Source of the DNA: Candidatus Fibrimonas termitidis | GTDB lineage: Bacteria > Fibrobacterota > Fibrobacteria > Fibrobacterales > Fibrobacteraceae | Reading direction: 5' to 3' | Assembly (NCBI GenBank): GCA_001462245.1 | Contig: LIUG01000179.1 | Span: forward strand, 1-36,212 | Length of the DNA: 36,212 nucleotides | Part shown: in pieces, positions 27,150-36,212 of the stretch | Layout: every line of letters begins with the position of its first letter | Position numbering within the stretch: the stretch's first letter is position 1 | Translations under genes and position numbers: made by a program | The notes under the pieces: model-generated | What the model was told of the DNA's origin: nothing | Database searches by the model: none | Seen by the model: the letters and a program-made list of their open reading frames with translations, nothing else

Positions 27150-27857
27150 ATGCAAAAATCACTGAAGCATATAGCCGTTATAATGGACGGCAACGGACGT
27201 TGGGCAAAATCTAAGGGGCTGGAACGTTTTTTAGGGCATAGGCAGGGCACAAGGGCTACGGTTGCTGTTGTTGAAGCCGGAGTAGAACTCGGTTTGGAAC
27301 ATTTAACCCTTTTTGTTTTTAGCTCGGAAAATTGGCAGCGTCCTAAAAGGGAAGTTGAATATCTTATGAATTTGCTCGTTGAGATGGTTGCCCAAGAAGT
27401 TCCCAATCTGATGAAGAATAATGTGAAGCTATATGTTATAGGCAATTTGAACAAACTCCCAGAAACGCCAAGGCAAAAGTTGCTGGAAGCGGTGGAGCAA
27501 ACTTCGCAAAATTCCGGAATGCAATTGAATTTGGCCATATCTTACGGCGGGAGAATGGAAATTGTGGATGCCACTCGCGAAATAGCAGAACTTGTTAAAA
27601 AAGGCGAACTAAATCCGGAAACTCTTGACGAGGCGGAATTCGCAAAGCATCTATATTTACGAGGTGCTCCGGATCCCGATTTGGTTATACGCACGGGCGG
27701 TGAATACAGGCTTTCCAACTATCTGCTATGGCAAGCAGCCTACAGCGAATTTTTTGTAAGCGATGTCCTATGGCCCAACTTTACAAAAGAGGATTTTGCA
27801 AAAGCCATAAAGTTCTACAACACTAGGCAACGCCGCTTTGGAAAAGTGGTGGAGTAA
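27150..27857 (+). CDS. uppS: Undecaprenyl diphosphate synthase (isoprenyl transferase)
   Basis: HIAVIMDGNGRWAKSKGLERFLGHRQGT; LVIRTGGEYRLSNYLLWQAAYSEFFVSDVLWPNF. Confidence 0.97.
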   Translation: MQKSLKHIAVIMDGNGRWAKSKGLERFLGHRQGTRATVAVVEAGVELGLEHLTLFVFSSENWQRPKREVEYLMNLLVEMVAQEVPNLMKNNVKLYVIGNLNKLPETPRQKLLEAVEQTSQNSGMQLNLAISYGGRMEIVDATREIAELVKKGELNPETLDEAEFAKHLYLRGAPDPDLVIRTGGEYRLSNYLLWQAAYSEFFVSDVLWPNFTKEDFAKAIKFYNTRQRRFGKVVE

Positions 27858-27864
27858 TATTTAC

Positions 27865-29433
27865 TCACAACTCCATCTTTCCCACAAAGGAAAACCTTGG
27901 CGAGAAACCGTTCTTAAGGTCGCCGTTCAAAGGCCAAGACAAATTTATGTGACTCACTATGCCTTGCACCGATTTTGAAGAAGATGCCCTTAACCCAATG
28001 CCCGCTTGGTAAATCAAATCGCGTGGCTCAAAGGCTTGCAACCTGTCGGTTGCTTGGCCTGCTGTTAAAAATACTGCGAAAGATGGAATTTGAGTTAAAA
28101 GTTCAAAGTTTGGAAAATACCTTTGCTCTGCCTTAAATGCAAATGTGTTTTCGCCTGCTAGGTAATGAGCGGGAAAACCGGTGAAAATTGAATTGCCGTC
28201 TAAATAGAGCTGGCGAGCATATGTTGTTTTTTGCCATGACTCAACTTGCGCACTCAAAACTGAAGATAATTTCAAAATTGGTTTAAAAATATATTCGCTA
28301 AAAAGCACATTGTGCATATCCCTGATATCTTTAGTATCGTTATCGTCATAGTAAAAAGTATTTAGCCCCCTAGTTAAAAAATAATGCTCTTTTGTGCCGA
28401 GCGATAGGTTTATTTTATGCTCAAAATACCAGTCATCATTTTCGGCTTTCAATTCCTCAAAATTTTTCGCAATTACACTCTTAATGTAATAACCATACTC
28501 CACATCCTCCGCCCATTTCACCCTATGCAAATTATATCTCTTATCCAAACGAATACGGCTAGCCGCCACCGAAACCCCCAAACGAGAATCCTTCCCACTC
28601 CCCACTCCCCACTCCCCACTCCCCATCTTATGAAAATCATACCCCACGCCCAAATAAGTTTTAAACGAAGTTCCGCCAAAAGAACGTGAGAGCCAAAAAG
28701 ACAAAGAGTCTTCTTTAAAATTCTCTATTTCCTTAATTGGATCCGGATTTTTGCTTTCGTAATATTTTTCATCTCTCTCCGACCAAAGCCACTCTGCATT
28801 ATACGACCACTGATTTTTTGCACGGCTTATAAAGGGGTAGCTCAGTCCCACGCTTCTGGAAAAACCATCCGTGTTTTCGCTGAGCAAAAAATTGAATCTG
28901 TTGTAAGGAAAAATAAAATCCTCGGTTTTGTAAAGCAAATATCTTAAATCCCTGTCTTCTGCACGTTCATAAAAAAAGCCTATGGTATGCCCAAAACCCA
29001 GCAAATTGTTCTCCAGCAATCCAACAGACCAAAGCCACTTTTCGCCGGGCTTCCCAAGCGAAATGGTTGGGGAAAAAGTCCAGTTATCGCTGGTTTCTAT
29101 ATATAAATCCGTATTTCCCAGCGAATCCTTTTTTGCCTCTATTTTTGCATCGCTAATGTATGGCAAGGCACGCAGATTTTTTTCCATATCCTGTATTTCC
29201 GAATACGGAATGGTATCGCCTTCGTTAAAAGGGAGTTTGGCTCTGATAACGGATTCCTTTGTTTCTATATGAAACCAATTTCCGAATTTGTATATTTTTT
29301 TTTCCGTTGAGGTGTGGGTTACGGCATCATCAAAAACATCTTTTGGGTAAACGTAAATTTTGGAAATTCTTAAAGAGTCTTCCGAAAAGGCAAAGGATAT
29401 AAGGCAGAGTATCGCTATAAAAAATAAAGGCAC
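27865..29433 (-). CDS. POTRA/BamA-like (Omp85-type) outer-membrane protein
   Basis: 522 aa; signal peptide; POTRA-like PFNEGDTIPYSEIQDMEKNLRALPYISDAKIEAKKDSLGNTDLYIETSDNW, followed by beta-barrel-type sequence. Confidence 0.78.
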   Translation of the reverse strand: MPLFFIAILCLISFAFSEDSLRISKIYVYPKDVFDDAVTHTSTEKKIYKFGNWFHIETKESVIRAKLPFNEGDTIPYSEIQDMEKNLRALPYISDAKIEAKKDSLGNTDLYIETSDNWTFSPTISLGKPGEKWLWSVGLLENNLLGFGHTIGFFYERAEDRDLRYLLYKTEDFIFPYNRFNFLLSENTDGFSRSVGLSYPFISRAKNQWSYNAEWLWSERDEKYYESKNPDPIKEIENFKEDSLSFWLSRSFGGTSFKTYLGVGYDFHKMGSGEWGVGSGKDSRLGVSVAASRIRLDKRYNLHRVKWAEDVEYGYYIKSVIAKNFEELKAENDDWYFEHKINLSLGTKEHYFLTRGLNTFYYDDNDTKDIRDMHNVLFSEYIFKPILKLSSVLSAQVESWQKTTYARQLYLDGNSIFTGFPAHYLAGENTFAFKAEQRYFPNFELLTQIPSFAVFLTAGQATDRLQAFEPRDLIYQAGIGLRASSSKSVQGIVSHINLSWPLNGDLKNGFSPRFSFVGKMEL

Positions 29434-29439
29434 GGAGTT

Positions 29440-30585
29440 TTACCTGTCAATTTCCGGTATCACAGGGTCCAGCGTTGCCATTATGGTTACCAAATCGGAA
29501 ATTTTGTGCCCTCTGCTCATTTCATTAAGAGAAAGCATATTCGCAAAACTTGGGCTGCGAGTGTGAATGCGATGGGGTTTGTCACCTTTTTCCGCTACTA
29601 TGTAAGTTCCGTAAATGCCTTTGGCTGTTTCCGTTTGTGCGTAATACCTGCCTTGCGGGAGTTTGTAGCTGAGTTTTGGAGGTGAGCGGTAGGGACCGCT
29701 GGGGAATTTTTTTATGCACTGTTCCAAAATTTTCATGGACTCGTGAATTTCCAGCATTCTAACTATATAACGGGCGTAGCAATCGCCTTCGGTGGCAGTA
29801 GGAACATCGAAATCCAGAGAGCCGTAAATTGAGTAGGGATCATTTTTGCGAACATCGTAATCGGAGCCGCTCGCTCTTAGAACCGGGCCGGAACAGCCAA
29901 GGGCAATGGCTCTTTCTTTTGAAAGAACTCCTACGCCTTGCGAGCGGAACAGCACAATAATATTTTTAGTGAGCAGGGTTTCGTAATCTTTCAGGGTGGG
30001 TTTAAGGTGCTCCATAAATGCCTTGATCCTTGGGATAAAGGTATCCGGCACGTCTTTAATGGAGCCGCCGGGTCTGAAAAAATTCATTGTGAGCCGTTGT
30101 CCGCACACCTCTTCAAAAATATCGTGTACCATTTCTCGTTCTTTAAAACCGTAAAGCAACGCTGTTTGCCCGCCCAAATCGCCGCCAAAGCAAGCGTAAA
30201 AAACCAAGTGCGAAGCAATGCGGTTGAGTTCGCAGAGCATTACCCTGATGTACTCGCCCCGCTCGGGAACGCCTATTCCCATAGCCTTTTCTATTGCCAT
30301 GCAAACGCAGTGGTTGTTCTGGTGCGAGGTGAGGTAGTCTTGCCTATCGGTGAGGGGAATGTAGTGAATGTAGCTTTCGCTCTCCGCTTGTTTTTCCAAA
30401 CCCCTGTGTATATAACCCATATGCGGCACAACTTCAATTATAGTTTCGCCGTCCAAACGCAAAACAAGGCGCAACGCTCCGTGCGTACTGGGGTGCTGCG
30501 GCCCCATATTGACAAAAAACTCCTCAGACACGCTGGAAAGCGGCGGCAGTTTAAAGCCCGGAGGCAGCGGGGTGTGTGTGGACAT
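29440..30585 (-). CDS. nuoD: NADH-quinone oxidoreductase subunit D
   Basis: 381 aa; MGPQHPSTHGALRLVLRLDGE, PHMGYIHRGLEKQAE, ELNRIASHLV, C-term SDLVTIMATLDPVIPEIDR. Confidence 0.95.
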   Translation of the reverse strand: MSTHTPLPPGFKLPPLSSVSEEFFVNMGPQHPSTHGALRLVLRLDGETIIEVVPHMGYIHRGLEKQAESESYIHYIPLTDRQDYLTSHQNNHCVCMAIEKAMGIGVPERGEYIRVMLCELNRIASHLVFYACFGGDLGGQTALLYGFKEREMVHDIFEEVCGQRLTMNFFRPGGSIKDVPDTFIPRIKAFMEHLKPTLKDYETLLTKNIIVLFRSQGVGVLSKERAIALGCSGPVLRASGSDYDVRKNDPYSIYGSLDFDVPTATEGDCYARYIVRMLEIHESMKILEQCIKKFPSGPYRSPPKLSYKLPQGRYYAQTETAKGIYGTYIVAEKGDKPHRIHTRSPSFANMLSLNEMSRGHKISDLVTIMATLDPVIPEIDR

Positions 30586-30606
30586 TTGGGGTAATATAGT
30601 AAGTGA

Positions 30607-33390
30607 CTACCTTACCACTTTAAACGTTTTGCCTCCCGCCTTTACAATATATACACCCTTTGGCAAATGCGCTACGGAACTTGTCATCAATACTTTGCCT
30701 TGCAGGTTGTATATGCGCATGGGGGTTGCTTGTGATATTCCTGCGATTTGGAGGCTGAGGATTGGGACGATTCCCTCAATATCCGTAATATTCACCTTTA
30801 TGTCTGTCGGCTGTGTAAGGATGTAGTTCCCTGCATCAGTGCCGGACAGTGTAATATTTGTCGTGACCGCCTTGTCGTTACCTATGTCTGCATCATCAAT
30901 CGTGCCGATTCCGAGTATGAATACAACATCATCGTCAGGCACAATGCCAACAAGTGTTCCGCCGGTAAGTTCAACTGTTGTTAGGTCGCTGTCGTAAGTT
31001 CGGTTCGTTGCAGTTACACCGGTGACTGTAACAGATTTCGCTTTAATCTCATAATCCCCAAGCACAATTCCATCTGTTGCATAAAAATATTCGCTATCGT
31101 CCACATTAACCGTTACACCATACGTTCCCGCATTGATTGGAATGGTTGCGCTGCCGTTATACAATACCGTTATCGCACCCGTTCCGGGACCTGTAACATC
31201 ACCGATTCCTTGTGCTGTGCCGGTGTAAATGTGATCGGGTATGGTAAAAACCAAATCCGTTGTTTTGGGTATTCTTTTTATAATTTGCATTTTTGAAGCT
31301 CCGGCTGCAAAATTTGCATTCGCTTTTGAGCGAGCGAATATATAATACTTTGATTCCTCATCAAAATTCTCAAAAACCGTTTCTGCTTGCCAGCCACTTA
31401 TAGGCTCGGCAGCAATTGTATTCATAGCATATTCTACGGTTTGCCCTGTGTTAGCCAATAGTGTTGCTTCGCTTGCGAGTGCCGGATCGGATACATTTGC
31501 ACCGACAATCAGGTTACCGATACGTGTTCCGTTAATGACGATAGCAGAGCTGTCCTCAGGTATCACCGTGCCATTATTCGCTATTGTTGCGCCACTGGGT
31601 ACTGTAAGCGTTGCGTTGCCAGGTATTTTCAGCGTTTTGCCGCTTGGTATAGTCAGTGTTCTGCCGCTTGGCAGTGTATATTGAATAGGAGATAGCGTTA
31701 TTGCGGCGTTACCATACCAGCTCGTAGCACTGCCGCTAACAAGAATACCGCTTGTTTTTGCGCTTGCATCGCCAACGGAACTTGCAAATACCAAGGCGTT
31801 GCCATTCATTGTGAGTGTACCTGTGCTGCCGCTTTGTCCGTAGCCTATACCTCTGGCATTACCGCCGCCTGTAGCCACTATCATTCCGCCGTTAATTGCA
31901 ACATTTCCGCCTGCGCCGCTATAACCACCGCCTATGCCTGCTGCGCCTCTGCCACCCGTAGCGTTGACCGTACCGCTTTCAATAATAAGTGTACCGTTTG
32001 TTGTGTTGATGGCTGCGCTCCCGCCACGATACACATAATAATTTTCTTTATTGCTAACATTAAGGATACCGCCTGAACGGCTGTCTTTAACTGTAAATGT
32101 TTTATCCGAAGCAATTTTTATGCCGTTGTCTCCGCCGCTAGGTATCTCAATTGTCAATGTATAACCATTTAAATCAAGGATAAAGTCTTCTCCAATATCA
32201 AGTTGATTTATTAATTTATCGGCACCGGCAAAGTCTGCTTGCAATACGTATGTTCCGCCATTAGCAGCAGCATATACCAAATTATCTCCGGGCGAATCAC
32301 TAGGTTTGATATTTATCACAGCAGCTTGGTTATAGCTAAAATTATCATTTCCGGGGTTTAAACCGCTGCCAACCGTAACAACATAGAAGCCGTCAAAATA
32401 TCCTCCCCAACCCCAATTGATATGAAAACTATTATCGGAATTATAGCCATCTAAAACAAAGGCGTGCCCACTAGACCCAATAGAGTTACCGTCTCTTCCG
32501 GAATAATACACCGGCAAGCCATCGTCAATCTGATTTTTTAAAAGTTCTATCCAATCTAATGCAGTTCGGTCTCTATCTATATATTGAACTCTATAGTCAT
32601 AATCAAAATATCTCATCAATGCAGAAGGGACGTCTTGTGAATACGCACCGCTGCCACCCGTCCCATAATCCATTTCAACAGAAATTCCCGCCGCATTCAT
32701 CAAAGTTGCAACAGCATCTTTTTGCTCCGCGGTACTCCACGCTGTATAAGTATTCTCCATATTATCCCAATCAAAGGTGACAGGAGGCAAAGCCGAAACT
32801 AAAAGCCCGCCTCTGGTAGTATATGCCGGTATTGTGCCGGTTGTGCTTTCCGGGTATTGATGGTAATTCATTATTTGCGCCATAGCCGTTGCAACACAGC
32901 CTGTAAGAGTTTGCCGCCCCCCTATTGCAGGCGTTTGATTCCAATACGGTGCCGTTTGATTCCATTGCGTTTTTACTAAATACTCCCCCACAGCATAAGC
33001 CTCACCAGCAGCGAAAAGCTCCCATTCGTCCTTTATATCCTGTGTCTGTGCCCGCCCTTTCTCCAAAGCAAATTTCATTTCCCGCTCAATATTTTTAATA
33101 TACCACGCAAAGTTGGGCGGCAAATTAGCCGGGTCGTAGGCTCCTTTATCTGAAATCCCTATAATAGGGCTAAAAACGTCATCTCCGGAAACAATAACAA
33201 AACCTTTGTCTTCATTGTTCTGGAAAACGTAAAGCAGAACATCTTCCCTAGCGAAAACATTGTGTTTAAGGCTCAGTTTTTTGCTTTTGGCAGCGTTTTC
33301 CGCTACCAGCGAAGCCTTTTCAAAAGAAACCGGAGCAGCAAAAACTGCAACCGAAAACACAAAAACTACAATTAAGGATTTTAAAGACAT
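30607..33390 (-). CDS. Secreted C10-family (streptopain-like) cysteine peptidase with repeat/Ig-like modules and C-terminal sorting-like domain
   Basis: 927 aa; catalytic Cys in QTLTGCVATAMAQIMNYHQYP; catalytic His region SSGHAFVLDGYNSDNSFHINWGWGG; YDG/MBG-like modules; C-term MRIYNLQGKVLMTSSVAHLPKGVYIVKAGGKTFKVVR. Confidence 0.9.
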   Translation of the reverse strand: MSLKSLIVVFVFSVAVFAAPVSFEKASLVAENAAKSKKLSLKHNVFAREDVLLYVFQNNEDKGFVIVSGDDVFSPIIGISDKGAYDPANLPPNFAWYIKNIEREMKFALEKGRAQTQDIKDEWELFAAGEAYAVGEYLVKTQWNQTAPYWNQTPAIGGRQTLTGCVATAMAQIMNYHQYPESTTGTIPAYTTRGGLLVSALPPVTFDWDNMENTYTAWSTAEQKDAVATLMNAAGISVEMDYGTGGSGAYSQDVPSALMRYFDYDYRVQYIDRDRTALDWIELLKNQIDDGLPVYYSGRDGNSIGSSGHAFVLDGYNSDNSFHINWGWGGYFDGFYVVTVGSGLNPGNDNFSYNQAAVINIKPSDSPGDNLVYAAANGGTYVLQADFAGADKLINQLDIGEDFILDLNGYTLTIEIPSGGDNGIKIASDKTFTVKDSRSGGILNVSNKENYYVYRGGSAAINTTNGTLIIESGTVNATGGRGAAGIGGGYSGAGGNVAINGGMIVATGGGNARGIGYGQSGSTGTLTMNGNALVFASSVGDASAKTSGILVSGSATSWYGNAAITLSPIQYTLPSGRTLTIPSGKTLKIPGNATLTVPSGATIANNGTVIPEDSSAIVINGTRIGNLIVGANVSDPALASEATLLANTGQTVEYAMNTIAAEPISGWQAETVFENFDEESKYYIFARSKANANFAAGASKMQIIKRIPKTTDLVFTIPDHIYTGTAQGIGDVTGPGTGAITVLYNGSATIPINAGTYGVTVNVDDSEYFYATDGIVLGDYEIKAKSVTVTGVTATNRTYDSDLTTVELTGGTLVGIVPDDDVVFILGIGTIDDADIGNDKAVTTNITLSGTDAGNYILTQPTDIKVNITDIEGIVPILSLQIAGISQATPMRIYNLQGKVLMTSSVAHLPKGVYIVKAGGKTFKVVR

Positions 33391-33477
33391 AATATCCCCC
33401 CCGTTGAAGCTCCCCTAACCGTATAAATATAGAAAAAACGTTTACTATATTACCCTCTTCATCATAGGAAATCGATT

Positions 33478-33885
33478 ATGCTATTTGCTTTTATCTGCGA
33501 CTCTTACTTTCAAAAGAAAGTATCAAGCACCTTGGTCAATGGAGACATTCCAAACCACAAAATAGTCACCATTACCGCAAACGAACTTTTAGAATCCGGA
33601 AAATTGCCCCAAGATATTTCCGGCGCTATATTTGAACGGGCTACTTGGCAAAAGAATTTCAGTTTGTTCCGCTATTTCGGCTTGTTGCCGCTCTTGGAGC
33701 AGCATACCCTTGCCTTTGTTGCAAATGCGCAAGATGCGGAACTCAAAGGTCGGGGAGCTATGAAAAACAAGGAATTTATAATTCCAAACAGCATTAGCGC
33801 AGAAGAAGCCTCAACACAGCTAGGTCGCTTGCTCGAGCTTCCCCCACCGGCTTTCACCCACCATAAATCTAAGGCTCTCGCTTAA
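33478..33885 (+). CDS. Hypothetical protein
   Basis: 135 aa ORF with AGGAA upstream of ATG, followed 8 nt later by the M23 peptidase gene. Confidence 0.65.
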   Translation: MLFAFICDSYFQKKVSSTLVNGDIPNHKIVTITANELLESGKLPQDISGAIFERATWQKNFSLFRYFGLLPLLEQHTLAFVANAQDAELKGRGAMKNKEFIIPNSISAEEASTQLGRLLELPPPAFTHHKSKALA

Positions 33886-33893
33886 AACTTGCC

Positions 33894-35138
33894 ATGAGAA
33901 AAGCTACGCTTGAAACAATTCTGGACAAAGCGTGTTTTTTTGGATTGCGAAAAATTGAAAAAAACTTATTGACGCAGGTTTTGCCCGAATTGCAAGGCGA
34001 TAAAAAAGGGCTTTTGATAGAACTTGGCAATAATGAGCTTTTCGCACGAAACGCTTTTAGCGATGTTTCTGCGATTCCGGATTTCAGCGAAAAAAACAGT
34101 TGGAAAATAATTCAGGGCAACCCGGATTTTGAATACCCGAAAGAAAAGGAAAAATGGGTCGATTGCTATGCCAATATAAGTATGCTAAAGCGGAGTTTTG
34201 CAAGAATTGCAGTGATGCTCCCCGAAGAAAAAAATGAAAATTTAGAAGGTATAGAGAAATCTTGCATTGCGGTTTTTGGCGAGAAAGATTTACACGGAAC
34301 TGAAATTGATAATTTGCTCAGGTTAAAAATTGCAGAACTCAATATTCCTCAAACACCTCTGTTTTTGTCTGCAAAATATTCCTGGATCTTTACCTTATTG
34401 CTTTGCATTTTGCCGTTTTTTATAGCGAGCAACCAGGACAAGCATATTAGCAATCTGCGAAATATTTCCAACGATGTGCAAAAGTATTCGGAAAAAAGCG
34501 ATATTGTCCATGTTTTTAAAGAGGGGGAGTCCTTAAACCAAATAGCTCGCTTTGCCATTGGAAAATATAATTCCCTTGTAAGCACGGAAACAATGGTAAA
34601 GAAATATTTAAAAGACAACGAATTGTCTTTGGAGAGCAAGATAAAAGCCGGTGATACCTTGCGTTTGAAATTGCCAACCTTCAACAACCCTCGCCATAAG
34701 TCTATGCAACCCGCATGGAATTTTTTCACAGGGCTTTTGAACGATAGCCTTGCTTATATAACAGAACTCTACAATGCAAACCAAACCGCAAATTCACGGC
34801 GGCACGATGGTGTAGATATCGGGGGGCGCAAAGGCACCAGAATTTTAGCTCCTTTTAGCGGAACAGCTTGGACAATGGAAGATGAGCGAGGCGGGCTTAT
34901 GATAGCACTCGCCAGAGAAAAAGATGTGCTCATTTTTATGCACTGCGACCAGCGTTTTTATTTAAGCGGGCAAGCGGTAATGGAAGGAGACCCCATAGCT
35001 TCTGTTGGAACAAGCGGGCACACAACCGGGCCTCATGTGCATGTAGCGGCGGGAAAAATAACCCCGAACGGCGAGCGCAGCATTGGTGCAGTTAGGTATA
35101 AAGTTTTAGACCCATTTGAATGGTATAAGGAGATTTAA
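33894..35138 (+). CDS. LysM + M23 (LytM/lysostaphin-type) peptidase
   Basis: TM segment; LysM-like VFKEGESLNQIARFAIGKYN...KIKAGDTLRLKLP; M23 motifs RRHDGVDIGG and GPHVHVAAG. Confidence 0.88.
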   Translation: MRKATLETILDKACFFGLRKIEKNLLTQVLPELQGDKKGLLIELGNNELFARNAFSDVSAIPDFSEKNSWKIIQGNPDFEYPKEKEKWVDCYANISMLKRSFARIAVMLPEEKNENLEGIEKSCIAVFGEKDLHGTEIDNLLRLKIAELNIPQTPLFLSAKYSWIFTLLLCILPFFIASNQDKHISNLRNISNDVQKYSEKSDIVHVFKEGESLNQIARFAIGKYNSLVSTETMVKKYLKDNELSLESKIKAGDTLRLKLPTFNNPRHKSMQPAWNFFTGLLNDSLAYITELYNANQTANSRRHDGVDIGGRKGTRILAPFSGTAWTMEDERGGLMIALAREKDVLIFMHCDQRFYLSGQAVMEGDPIASVGTSGHTTGPHVHVAAGKITPNGERSIGAVRYKVLDPFEWYKEI

Positions 35139-35139
35139 T

Positions 35140-36174
35140 ATGCGAAAAACAGTTTTTGTTTTTATGGGCGGCCCCAGTGCCGAACACTCGGTTTCTCTTG
35201 TAAGCGGAACCGGAATTGTGAGAGCCTTGGATGCTCGCAAATACGCAGTTCACCCGGTGCTTATTGCACAAGACGGTTATTGGACTTGGGGCAGCAAACC
35301 GCTTACGCCCTACCAGAGTCAGAATTTCAGCGTGAATTTTTTTAGCGGTGCAGATAACGGGATGCAAAAAAAATTGCGGCCTTCGCCGGAAGAATTAAAG
35401 CCTATGGACATTGCGTTCTTAGCCTTGCACGGTCGCTTTGGCGAAGACGGGCATATTCAGGCGATGCTGGATTATGCCGAAATTCCCTACACGGGCAGCG
35501 GAATGCTTTCCAGCGCGCTTGCTATGGACAAAATAAAGAGCAAGGAAATTTACAGGGCAAACGATATTCCAACTGCGGATTTTAGGGTTTGGCAAAGGGA
35601 AGTTTTTTCAAAGGAGCTAATAGAGGAGGCTCTTGAAAAACTGGGTTCGCCGCTTGTTATCAAAGATCCTCTCGGCGGTTCTTCTCTAGACATGGGCTTT
35701 GCAAAAAATGTTGAAGAAGCCGGCAAATTGTGCGAGAGGCTTTTTGAAAAAAGCAATCGGCTTTTGGCGGAGCAATTTATAGCGGGCCGGGAAACAACCT
35801 GCTCTTACATTGAAGGCTGCACCCCATTTCCCCCAACAGAAGTCAAAATGACAACAAGGGAATTTTTCGATTTTGACGCAAAATACAACGGCGAAGTAAT
35901 AGAGATAACCCCAGCGGAACTTCCCGAAGATTTAACGAAAAAAATTCAAGACCTTGCTCGCAAGGCTCACCACGACCTTGGTTGCGAGGTTTACAGCCGC
36001 ACGGATATTTTAATAAACAAAGAAGGCAATCTTTTTGTGCTGGAAACAAACACCCTCCCCGGCATGACCCCAACTTCCTTTATACCGCAGCAGGCAAAAC
36101 ACATCGGCATGGACTACCCCGCTTTGGTAGAAGCATTAATTGAAAAAAGCTTGACAAAATCAACCGGGCGGTAG
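35140..36174 (+). CDS. ddl: D-alanine--D-alanine ligase
   Basis: FMGGPSAEHSVSLVSG, ALHGRFGEDGHIQAMLDYAEIPYTGSGMLSSALAMDKI, VLETNTLPGMTPTSFIPQQAKHIGMDY; start at ATG 35140 after AAGGAG. Confidence 0.96.
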   Translation: MRKTVFVFMGGPSAEHSVSLVSGTGIVRALDARKYAVHPVLIAQDGYWTWGSKPLTPYQSQNFSVNFFSGADNGMQKKLRPSPEELKPMDIAFLALHGRFGEDGHIQAMLDYAEIPYTGSGMLSSALAMDKIKSKEIYRANDIPTADFRVWQREVFSKELIEEALEKLGSPLVIKDPLGGSSLDMGFAKNVEEAGKLCERLFEKSNRLLAEQFIAGRETTCSYIEGCTPFPPTEVKMTTREFFDFDAKYNGEVIEITPAELPEDLTKKIQDLARKAHHDLGCEVYSRTDILINKEGNLFVLETNTLPGMTPTSFIPQQAKHIGMDYPALVEALIEKSLTKSTGR

Positions 36175-36212
36175 GTCAGATTTTCAGGATTTAGGGGATT
36201 TCACCATTTCGT

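Noticed and set aside
36121-36150. TTGACA in the ddl 3' end as a promoter for a downstream gene
   Set aside because: No TATATT-like -10 at 17 bp; downstream gene is outside the window.

Overview
The window looks like a chromosomal segment from a Fibrobacterota-type bacterium; the main clue is a protein with two FISUMP ('Fibrobacter succinogenes major paralogous') domains. Core genes: partial tuf with an upstream tRNA-Thr(TGT)/tRNA-Tyr(GTA)/tRNA-Thr(GGT) cluster, ispE, pssA, cysM-mec plus a CysO-E1-rhodanese fusion, sufC, two tandem MCPs, nadB, a porin, uppS, a POTRA/BamA-like outer-membrane protein, nuoD, a C10 (streptopain-type) peptidase, a LysM/M23 peptidase and ddl. Strongest candidate for an undescribed system: a seven-gene, mostly translationally coupled operon (7740-14459). 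In it, a branched-chain-type ABC importer (LivG/LivF/SBP ... LivH/LivM) is interrupted, between the binding protein and the permeases, by a stand-alone alanyl-tRNA-synthetase-like catalytic domain and a two-TM protein with a tandemly duplicated domain I do not recognise. Other notable points: a ubiquitin-like/E1/rhodanese fusion with an internal GG next to a JAMM peptidase; an M6-like protein whose HExxH is replaced by SQIGR; an MNT gene apparently without its HEPN partner; a decayed Rpn/PDDEXK gene; five promoters sharing an exact 17-bp spacer and a common spacer core; an 11-bp-periodic operator array upstream of the porin; near-leaderless promoters; heptanucleotide repeats at three loci, two inside ORFs; and a nadB with no ATG/GTG/TTG upstream of its dinucleotide-binding motif. 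All calls come from reading the sequence and supplied translations; no searches were run.
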